From positions 92,934,186 through 92,998,185 of the forward strand of contig OU342630.1 in the NCBI GenBank assembly GCA_910589415.1: a DNA stretch of 64,000 bases, read 5' to 3'. The position numbers were made by a program, and so were the translations under genes. Of this stretch, positions 55,158 through 64,000 are shown one piece after another. The first letter of the stretch is position 1. Each line of letters starts with the position of its first letter. The DNA is from Malachius bipustulatus. Its lineage: Eukaryota; Arthropoda; Insecta; Coleoptera; Melyridae. Under the pieces are notes generated by a model, which did not search any database, was not told the origin of the DNA, and saw only the letters and a list, made by a program, of their open reading frames with translations.

Positions 55158-56415
55158 AAATCTCGGGGGAGTTGGCATCGTATATTTAACTACTTCTCAT
55201 CGTTCATGTGTAGGTCACGCTGGCAAATAGAAACATGCATTTTATGTACTGAACCTATTGTAATGTAAATTTGTTTTAAGTAAGTGGCAAGAATTTATTA
55301 TAATAATAAATGTTACACTGAATTTCATCGGAGGGTACAGATTTTTGGGAGTAATGGAGGTTTTCACTACTGAATTCATTTTATCGAATTTCCTAGGTAC
55401 CTGTTTTATTATTATTGACAGTGACAGTGATATTATTTCTTGTTCCTTTTGTTAATACAATGTGGAACAAAATGGTTTTTATCTGATCACCTTTGCATTA
55501 CTCATTCATTATAGACCCAGTACTTATTGACAGAACTATATAATACAAAACAGTAGATCGACACAGGATATTTATTTACATGTACCTACAAACAATACTA
55601 AAGGTAGTGAAAAGATCGTTTTGTTCAACATTGTAGATTTGTTTGTATTTATTTATCTGTGGAAATAAACTTCTTAGTACTGTTGTTGACTGATATAATA
55701 TTTCTCTTATCTGACTAAAATTATTGTTGTCATACTTTTCTTCTTCTTATAGCACTACAACCGGGGGTGAGGCTTGACTGACTGCACATTTTGCTTCCAT
55801 CAAAGTTGGATCGAGGGGTAGGTTAATTCATTGCGAATAAATCTGACCTGATAATATCCCTTTAACTAGTGACATAATAGTCTTTTCCCAGCTGGTGTAT
55901 TAGGGTGAATAAGTGTGACAGGTTGATTGCTAAGTGGTCTGTGGACGTGGCCAGCTCATCTCAGGCTTTGCTTTGATTATGATTAGTGCGATGTCACCGT
56001 CACCATCATTATAGAGCTGTTTGAACATATTTGCTCTTATTGGTTAGTGTTTGAGTCACAGCACCTTTCTGAGGAACTCTTCATTTAATTTAAGTGCTTT
56101 CATCTTCATCAATGTTTCCTAGACATATTGTAACTGTTTGACATATTAAGTACTGATGTTGATGAAATACGTTATGAAAATCGATCCCAATTTTATTTAA
56201 CACAATACAAATAATACAATATATGGAAGGAAGAAGGAATATTTAAAGCCAAAAAACACGATAGGACGAACAATTGAATTTTTTATAGTTTGTCAGTGGC
56301 CCGACCAGGAAAGGGGGTAAAAGTCTCAGTAAAACTGAATAATGTCTAACCGTATCCATTTTAAGGCACATTTTAAAGGAATTGAACCAAAATTTTGACA
56401 GTATAGACAAGTATA
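55158..56415. other. mbf1 3' UTR and intergenic DNA
   Basis: AATAAA at 55305-55310 probably ends the mbf1 transcript. The rest is AT-rich, without supported features. Confidence 0.5.
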
Positions 56416-57602
56416 CAGGGTGTCCAGAAATTATGTGCAAAAAATTAAGGGGGTTGCTACTTGAAAAAATATTGCCAAAAGTACGTGTAATTATTTTTTC
56501 GAAAACTAACAAATAAGAAAGTTATAGGGTAGCCTTCAAAGTTGATTTTTTTAATCAATATTTTTTTATAACTTTTTTTCTATTGTACGGATTTTCTGAA
56601 AATTTGACACACTTGCCACTGGTGTTGCTTTGCATCCTTGGTCTAAATTACACTTGAATCCCTCGAAATCAAGAGGCCTTAACTGCCCTTGACCTTCAAA
56701 AAAGGCCTATAACTTATTTAATAATGTTTTTTTCTGAGTTTTGAAGATGCACAATTAAAGAACATAAAAAATATTCGGAAAAGGTCCTCTTTGTCTGTCA
56801 CGATAAAATGGCCTGTTTCCGAGTAAAACTGTTTTTAAAAATTTGCTTGCACTATAATTGATCACCATAAAAATTATGATCATTTTGCAACAATACCAAA
56901 GCATGCTTTGGAAACAGCTGCAGGGTTGCCTAGGAAACAAGGCGTTTGCTTTGGATCTCATTTTGACAGCAATTTTTTTTTTATTAAAGTTATTTTAGTA
57001 TTTTATTAAAAAAAAATTATTAAAAATTTTTAAAATTCTATCATTTCCAAGTCTATTTATATACGAATATCTCTGTTTTGTACATAACTAGGCAACCCTG
57101 CAGCTGTTTCCAAAGCATGCTTTTTTGGTGTTGTTGCAGAATGATCATAATTTATGGTGATCAATTTTAGTGCAAGCAAATTTTTAAAACAGTTTTACTC
57201 GGAAACAGGTCATTTTATCGTGATAGACAAAGGGACCTTTTCCGAATATTTCTTCATGTTCTTTAATTTTGCATCTAAACTCAGAAAAAAATATTACGAA
57301 AAAAGTTAAAGGCCTTTTTTGAAGGTCAAGGGCAGTTAAGGCCTCTTGATTTCAGGGGATTCAAGTGTAATTTGGACCAAGGATATACAAAGCAACATCA
57401 GTGGCAAGTGTGTCAAATTTTAAGAAAATCCGTACACTAGAAAAAAAGTTATAAAAAAATATTGATTAGAAAAAATCAACTTTGAAGGCTTATAACTTTC
57501 TTATTTTTGAGTTTTCGAAAAAAAATTTATAGATACTTTTGGCAATATTTTATCAAGTAGAATCACCCCCTTAATTTTTTGCGCATAATTTCCGGACACC
57601 TG
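56416..57602. repeat. Foldback element, CAGGGTGTCCAGAAAT type
   Basis: Ends are TA-CAGGGTGTCCAGAAATTATG and (complement) CATAATTTCCGGACACCTG-TA. Arms of about 570 bp pair closely, for example CAAGGGCAGTTAAGGCCT, ACCTTTTCCGAATATT and CTGCAGCTGTTTCCAAAGC near the centre (about 57000). It encodes no transposase; short open frames here are arm sequence. Confidence 0.87.
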
Positions 57603-58293
57603 TATGATGTTCGCTGAATGATACTAGGTATAGGATTTTTGTATTTCAGTTAATCAACATTTTTTATATTTTTAATTTAGCTTATTTTTTATTTTCGACT
57701 CTTTGAATTTTTAGCGAAAATAAACATTGGTTCGCTGATTAGATTCTCTTTTTGTATCTCTTCAGTGAGGGGATGGTAGCTCTAAAGTATTTGAGATATT
57801 GTACTCTTCCATAGTTACATTTATCTATTGTGAGGTTCTTATTTAATGTCTATGCATTATGTATTTTGTTTTCTATTAATTTAACTTCAATCCTACGTCC
57901 CATGTTTCAGACCACCAACTAAACAGTTGCATCAGATTTCTTCTTTTTGAAAGTTCTTCCATTTCATTGCCACATTTTTTTATAATCTCTCTGTGTTATT
58001 TTTGATAGTGAATAGCTGATTGGTGGTAATACATTCATCATAACTTATTATAAAACATAATTTTCAACTCCTAGTACAAATTAAAAAAAAAATTGTAATT
58101 GTTTTAAACTGGGGATTTTTGGATTAGTTACATTAAATAATTTTCATTTTAACTTGGTGAAAAATTCATATTGGAAATTCTTCTCTACTTTTTGCTTCTC
58201 AAACATTTCGCTTGAAGTTGCAAGTGATAAGTACTTATTAAGAATTGAAAAATTAACATGCATTTCAGTTTTCAAGAATACCCTGTCTTTTAG
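57603..58293. other. Intergenic or intronic DNA
   Basis: AT-rich, nothing supported. It ends with the polypyrimidine-AG before the candidate exon at 58294. Confidence 0.4.
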
Positions 58294-58625
58294 GCAACCG
58301 ATAATAATGTGAAAGCTGAAGCAGCTCTACTAGATGCAGATGTCAGTCTCTATCCAAATCAACGGCTCCCAAAGTGCATCAATGTCGTAAGTAGAGTTGA
58401 ATCCAGAGGAATCGGGCTATTATTTGATGGACACAGACCTCGTCATCGCCAACTGTGGCAGTTGTGTTGAACATGAATCCAATTTAAACCGTTTGTTTTG
58501 TCTGACCCGACAGACTACTATACACTGAATTATTTATTCACTTCTTACAGAACGATTTTGAAGATCTACTAGAAATTCTTGGGCAAATTATATGTGCAGA
58601 AGGATGGAGCTCCTGCTGTCTATAA
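58294..58625 (+). other. Two candidate exons of an unidentified gene (58294-58386 and 58551-58625)
   Basis: The first is bounded by CTTTTAG and GTAAGT and reads ATDNNVKAEAALLDADV then SLYPNQRLPKCINV. The second follows CTTCTTACAG in the same phase (0) and reads NDFEDLLEILGQIICAEGW to a TAA at 58623-58625. The splice signals are good and the composition looks coding, but I do not recognise the family and cannot find the upstream exons. It could be the end of an unseen gene, an alternative 3' end, or chance. Confidence 0.3.
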
Positions 58626-58739
58626 CCAAGCATACACGAACAGATGCATTACTAGTGAAGGTCCAGTCATCTGGCCTGCTGTTCCTCCGACCTGTTTTTA
58701 TGGGCTCCCAACCTTAACTGATCCAATAAGTATGTGTTT

Positions 58740-59563
58740 TAAGAACGAGATTATGTATTCGGGTGGAAGGAGCAAATTATGACAGTTGCTTTAAGAATTT
58801 TTTCATTATTTTATTATGTTTTTATTTACTTTTCAGTTACATGCTTGGTTTTTAATTTATTTATTTATTAATAAAAAATTCCTCATTCAAGTTGTTTATT
58901 TTTTTTTTCAGTTTTTTGTTCAGGATTTTAGGAAAAAAGGGCGGGGAATGGAAACATTACTTATTTCATTGCTTATTTACATGAAATATGGAATCCTGCA
59001 TTTCACCTTGGAAGAAAAAATTTCTACCCCCATTTTCTCAAAAAATTTCAAATTTTAGAGAGATCGTTATTATAATACATACTTGACTCTTTACCAGACT
59101 CCCTGTAAGAATTGAAAATGGAGGCCCAGGATGTGTGCTTATAAAGGGTGTTTTTTTTGTTTAAAAAATGCAGTTTTTTTTTTAAAGAAATTTGCTAATA
59201 TCTCAATAAGTTATGTGACCTTAAAAAAATATATTAAAATAGTTTTATGAATCTGTAAATCAGGTTAAGTTGGCCTTGGATTATGAGAACGATCAACCTT
59301 GTATCATACATTATTTGACAGAGTACAGTGACAAGTGTAAACGTTCTAGGTTTTGAGTGTTTGTGATAATTTCTCAGAAGCAATATTGCCAAACATACCT
59401 AAAAATCTATAAACGAATTTATATCTCTAAAAAATCATATATTTTTTCTATTGGTAAGCCTTCCTTGATCACTCCCTATAATGTTTCACATTTGAACCAT
59501 TTCCTGTCACTAGCCCATCCTTTCTCGTCTGTAGTATTTGTTTGAAACATTGTACTTCTTATA
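58740..59563. other. Intergenic DNA
   Basis: AT-rich, with no supported feature. An alternative frame at 58579-58782 overlaps the candidate exon and is not recognised. Confidence 0.4.
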
Positions 59564-60421
59564 CAGGGTGAGGCGCGAGAACCTTAGGGCATTTTTATAT
59601 GGAGAAGTGTTAGGAGTAGAAGTCTAAAAGTTTGTACGTTTATGATTTCAATTTTGACGAGCTAAACTAAAATATTTACAACCCCTCACCATTTCAGATT
59701 ATACCGGAAGTTGCAAACAACTTTCTTATTTTAAATGGGACACCCTGTATACTATTACATTTTCAGATTGCCTGAAAAAAAGTAATAAAAATGATGTTTA
59801 TAGTTCAAATTTGTAACGACCAATTTATGAGTTATAAACAAATGAAAATTGCAATTTTCCATTTTCAAAACAGCTTAACTTGAAAACGGGTCAAGATATC
59901 GGAAAACGGCTTACATGTCCCTATCTTAACTTTTTGTATACTACGCAAGAGTATCTGCAAAAAAAAATATTTTTTATAAATTTTTTTTGAAAATCGCTGA
60001 TGGTTCATCACTTTGTATACAAATTTCATCAGCATCATAAAATACAACGTATAAAGTTAAGATAGGGACATGTAAGCCGTTTTCATCTATCTTGACCCGT
60101 TTTCGACCTAAGCTGTTTTGTAAATGGAAAATTGCGATTTTCATTTGTTTATAACTCAGAAACCACTCGGTACAATTTTGAACTGTAAACGCCTTTTTTA
60201 TTACATTTTTTCAGGCAATCTGAAAATGTAATAATATACAGGTGTCCCATTTAAAATAAGAAAGTTGATGGCAACTTCCAATATAACCGGAAATGGTGAG
60301 GGGATGTAAATATTTTAGTTCAGCTCGTCAAAATCGAAATTATACACGTACAAATTTTTAGGCTTCTACTCCCAGGACTTCTCCATATAAAAATACACCA
60401 AGTTTCTCACGCCTCGCCCTG
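59564..60421. repeat. Composite foldback element, CAGGGTGAGG type
   Basis: Outer ends are TA-CAGGGTGAGGCGCGAGAA and (complement) CGCCTCGCCCTG-TA. Each outer arm is itself a short unit with element ends on both sides: 59564-59747 (CAGGGTGAGG...GGGACACCCTG) and 60239-60421 (CAGGTGTCCC...CTCGCCCTG). They bracket a palindromic core (59750-60236) with CGGCTTACATGTCCCTAT in both orientations. Confidence 0.82.
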
Positions 60422-61240
60422 TATTGTAACACCTAATCATTAGATTTTAATAAATACGCTTCAACGTATCCCATATACATAATAAGATCCAATTATAATT
60501 TATTTCTGTGAAATTTACGTAGGTAATTACCTACCTATACTTATCTAACGTGGCTTTTTTATCCACCTACCTACTTACCTCAATAAAATGTCTTCAAAAG
60601 CTGTGAAATTATTGCTGCAGGCAGATAATTTACCATATTTTAGCTATATTCAAAGCAACAAAGGCATTTTCTAAACCATTTTCAGTTTCTTTGGTCAATA
60701 TTGTTGGCGTTTTCGTGTATGATAATTATTTACGACGTTTTGAATAATTAAATTTATGAAAACTTGACAACTTCTTCAACAGGTCAAAATAAGTTAAAAA
60801 GAGGTAGCCTGGCTGACCAGCCACTGTCAATATTTATTTTCATAGTTTGAGAAAAACTTCATTATACCATGCGAAAACAGCTGATTTTTCATGGCCAACG
60901 TGGTGTGAATAAAGTTGGAATACACTGAATACAGTATAGGTGATACCCACTTGAATGAGAAGACCCTCATTTTTTTACACTTCATTGACTTCATCAATGG
61001 ATAAAACATTATTCGACAACTGAAACTAAAAGCCAGCTAATTTTTTAAAATAATGGCTATAAAGGTTATTAAAGACTCATAAAGATAAAAAAGAGGACAA
61101 TGTTTTGAATATGTGGACTATGAATGGATCTCGCAATTTGAGTGATTCACTCTTCCTGAGTGCATGACAAACAACAAAAACTTATGGGTATGGAAAATGA
61201 AGATTTCGGCATTCTGTGTATTACGTTAAAAAATTTTAAT
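60422..61240. other. Intergenic DNA downstream of the proteasome gene
   Basis: AT-rich with several TACCTACC runs. No gene supported. Confidence 0.45.
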
Positions 61241-61246
61241 TTTATT
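61241..61246 (-). promoter_or_regulatory. Polyadenylation signal of the proteasome beta-1 gene
   Basis: TTTATT on the plus strand is AATAAA on the minus strand, 50 bases past the stop codon. Confidence 0.6.
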
Positions 61247-61295
61247 AATAAGTTTCGAGTTACATGAAAAAAACTCAAGATTTTAAATACAGAGA

Positions 61296-62059
61296 TTAAT
61301 CCTTCCTTAACTCGAATGTATCTTCTTTGATGCCATCCTTAGTTATGATGTTGATGTGAATACTATCGCCAGTATAAATGTCCCTTTCTGCTGCAGAAAT
61401 GAAAACGTCTTTGATAATACCAAGAGCTTTTTGTACGCTCAAAGGTGGAGCATTTACATTTTTCATATTCTTCAGCCCGATTTGGTTATCCAAAAGGGGT
61501 TGCAAGAGCGCTCCAGATGAACCTCCAGCATGGTAAGTAGATTTCTCGCAGTGACCAACAGGATCGTAGCTGAAAACGCATCCCTTTCCCTCGTTATCTA
61601 ATCCAACCATAACATTGGACACGTAATACGGAAAGAACCTCTTGTAATACAGCATTGTAGACAGCATTTGGGCACACGCTGGTGTTGACATAATTTTGTT
61701 GTGCTCCTGTTTATACATCTGCATGCGAGCTTTCAATATTCTAGTCAATGTGAGTGTATCACACCAACATCCCGAGCAACCTAAAACTGTAGTTTCAGAA
61801 AGAGGGAATAACTTCTTCTGCTCTCTTGTATAAATGGAAAAACCAGCGCTCAAGCGGGTATCAGCTCCGATTATTACGAAATCATCTCCAGCAACAGCTA
61901 CCACACTCCTGAAATATCAAAGGGTAAGTTTGTATTTACCAATTTTTTTTTAAAGCAAATAAATTACCCTCCATTATCTGCATAAGGATAGAAATGATGT
62001 TCCACAGGTCTTGAGGAGTAATCCGGAAAATGGGGGGTGCTTCCACTTAATAATGCCAT
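61296..62059 (-). CDS. Prosbeta6: 20S proteasome subunit beta type-1 (beta 6)
   Basis: Exons are 62059-61968 (ATG at 62059) and 61908-61296, joined GG|G in phase 2 over a 59-bp GT-AG intron, giving 234 residues, the family's usual length. After a short N-terminal extension (MALLSGSTPHFPDYSSRPVE), the beta fold starts NGGSVVAVAGDDFVIIGAD with DTRLSAGFSIYTR. Then come GCSGCWCDTLTLTRIL, MLSTMLYYKRFFPYYVSNV, GLDNEGKGCVFSYDPVG, HAGGSSGALLQPLLDNQIG, and KDVFISAAERDIYTGDSI, ending RKD. This subunit is non-catalytic: it lacks the catalytic N-terminal Thr of beta 1, 2 and 5. It forms part of the inner beta ring of the 20S core. Confidence 0.95.
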
Positions 62060-64000
62060 TATTATTGTAGACTATAATTTTTCAGGAAAACTAGGGAATA
62101 CAGATGTTTTAAGGTTTATAACGTTTACACCACCACGGCAAATTAAAACTTAATTAAACAATTGCATTAAACACGACAATGATTAGCAAAAAATCAAAAA
62201 ATATACTGTGTAGTGTGTACTGAATTCATTCAGTGAAAAATGAAAATTCTGAATTCTCATTCTCATCCAATGAATGATTTATGTTCTCATCATTCTCCTA
62301 TTCTATTATTTCAAACATCAATTGATGCTGTCAACGTCAACTGTCAAGAAGCTACAGGTGATTGATGTGCCATTACGCGTAAAGAATTCATCCTCTACGT
62401 TTGACGTAAACAATGTAACCATACGTAAAGAATAGGTAAAGAACGAAAACAATTGAAAAGAAAGGTTATGTTGGATGTTTGTTTTGATAACAAATTATTA
62501 TTATTTATGTTATTTTATTATTATTCGGTCTTATTACTGCTACATTACTCTACTGGTTCACAAGCTTTCTTAAATGTATGGATCTAACGGAGGAAGCTGA
62601 ACCATGAGACAAACAAACTGAAATCGTAAATGAATCGATTCAGTTAGCAAAAAAATTTTATGTTACCACAGTTTATGCCGTCAGCTATATGTTCCATGTG
62701 TATTTATCTGTAAAAATTTTAGATTCTAACTAATTACAGTGACGAATACTGAATAGTGAATACAAATATATATAGCGTAACTTAGTTAAATAAATAAACA
62801 AAGAAAACTTGCCTTTTTACTTTCCTACTCAACCTTATTTAACATTAGTTTCAGTCCAGATAATCACAATAAAATTCAAATAAATGACCTAAAATGTAGG
62901 GTTACCAATAATAATGATACACTCATTCAATAAATAAAAAATGAGGCATACATTATTTATTATTATTTAGTAATAATTAGATACATAATCTATTATTAAC
63001 TGCATAAGCATAAATAAGTTAATAAGCATAAATTTTCATTGTTTATTGTTTGTTTACATTCTTTACCTTCAAAAAAATCCATGTAAAGAATGAATTGTTT
63101 ACACGTAAGGAATCGTGTAAAGAACAGAAGTAACGAATACGGCACATCACTGGGCAAAAGTCATGCGACAGGCAAGGCGCAAAGCTGGCAACAATAATCT
63201 TTAATCTTTCACAACACTCATCACAGTCACAACACAACCAAAGAAGAAAAAAGGTCAGGAAAGAGTATAACGTTACTTTACCTATCCAATGAATGCGATG
63301 GAAGTCAGCCATCTTGGTGGTCCAAATTTTATATTGACAATTGACAGTTGACTTAACCCAAATGTGTTACTCGTGTTCTGTCTCTGTCGTGTTTGGCATC
63401 GTCCGCCATATTGGTGGTCCATTCCGGTGGTCACTAAGGATATCGCATAATACAATACTCTTTCCTGAGCTTTTTTCTTCTTTGATCACAACACTCAACA
63501 GTCGATGACTCGATGTCGTTGTAGTAGTGTAACTTATCTATGGTTGGTTATGTCAAATACGCTAAAAAAAATTATATTTTTGGTTATGTTATGATTTATG
63601 AATTTATGAATGTTGTTATTGGTTATTGTTGTTAATTGTTTGTTATCATGATTGTTCCTCATCATTAATCCTTTCCTTACCTTACTTATTACTGATTTTA
63701 TTGCCAACTTACTTATTGCATTATTGTTTGCAAAGAAGTAAAAAGGTCAGGTCAGCAGGTTTAACTTTATTTTTTGTTGTTTTGCCTCAGTGATATGGAT
63801 GTTATGCAGAGAGGTTTGTTTTGTATACTCCTTACTATCCCTCATCATTGTTTTGTCATATTGTGCAGGTAGAGGCAGAGGTCTTTTATCTTTGTTTTAA
63901 ATTTTTCCTAGTTTTAAATGTTCAAATAGTGTTTATTACAGAGATACAGGGTGGCGGTGGTCGCGCGCGGAGCTATACTCCGCATTGAAATTAATTCGAT
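62060..64000. other. Upstream flank of the proteasome gene
   Basis: It contains the repeat at 62355-62525 (partner near 52400) and two similar CCATNTTGGTGGTCC stretches (63308 and 63407). On the minus strand, a Kozak-like ATG at 63312 precedes a GTAAAG donor at 63293. A TA-CAGGGTG foldback-type end starts at 63947 and is cut by the window edge. No gene could be confirmed. Confidence 0.4.

Noticed and set aside
61296..61904. Proteasome subunit as a single-exon gene starting at 61904
   Set aside because: That start is an internal GTG codon; the family N-terminus is in an upstream exon at 61968-62059 with matching splice phase.
63043..63312. An 89-codon frame with a Leu/Cys-rich stretch on the minus strand
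   Set aside because: Only the first 19 bases look like an exon; the rest continues past a plausible donor and has no recognised similarity.
63947..64000. Another CAGGGTG foldback end
   Set aside because: Only the first bases are inside the window, so no inverted partner can be seen.

Overview
The window reads as AT-rich insect nuclear DNA. Genes are split by short GT-AG introns, intergenic DNA is rich in transposon relics, and the main gene has the arthropod obscurin (Unc-89) layout with two C-terminal kinase domains. A beetle or another holometabolous insect is likely, but the sequence alone does not fix the order. I saw no tRNA, rRNA or CRISPR array.

Region 1 (1-5595): a non-LTR retrotransposon reverse transcriptase runs off the left edge on the minus strand. 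It is followed by gene-poor DNA that holds one long foldback repeat and lies upstream of, or in a large intron of, the next gene.

Region 2 (5596-38259, plus strand): most of Unc-89/obscurin, in 43 exons. The splice phases agree at every junction and give one open frame of about 4,029 residues, lacking only the N-terminus. The order is: a Ser/Tyr/Arg repeat region, 8 Ig domains, a charged linker, 10 Ig domains, FN3, 2 Ig domains, kinase 1, an inter-kinase linker, Ig, FN3 and kinase 2. Kinase 1 lacks its catalytic Asp; kinase 2 keeps the Lys/Asp/Asp set. Introns carry foldback elements, a pogo-like terminus, a 21-nt palindromic array and a second reverse transcriptase relic.

Region 3 (39016-41720): a complete 2.7-kb DNA transposon with 32-bp perfect terminal inverted repeats and TA flanks. 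Its transposase has DD82E spacing (Sailor-like) and one in-frame stop.

Region 4 (42580-55157): an SLX9/FAM207A-like ribosome-biogenesis gene (minus strand) and two copies of the coactivator mbf1 (plus strand). The first mbf1 copy has lost its C-terminus at a junction with a duplicated 3' piece of the SLX9-like gene; the second is complete.

Region 5 (55158-64000): more foldback elements, two unassigned candidate exons, and the proteasome subunit beta-1 gene (minus strand). A family of foldback elements with TA-CAGGGTG...CACCCTG-TA ends recurs at least seven times across the window and is the most notable unexplained repeat system here.
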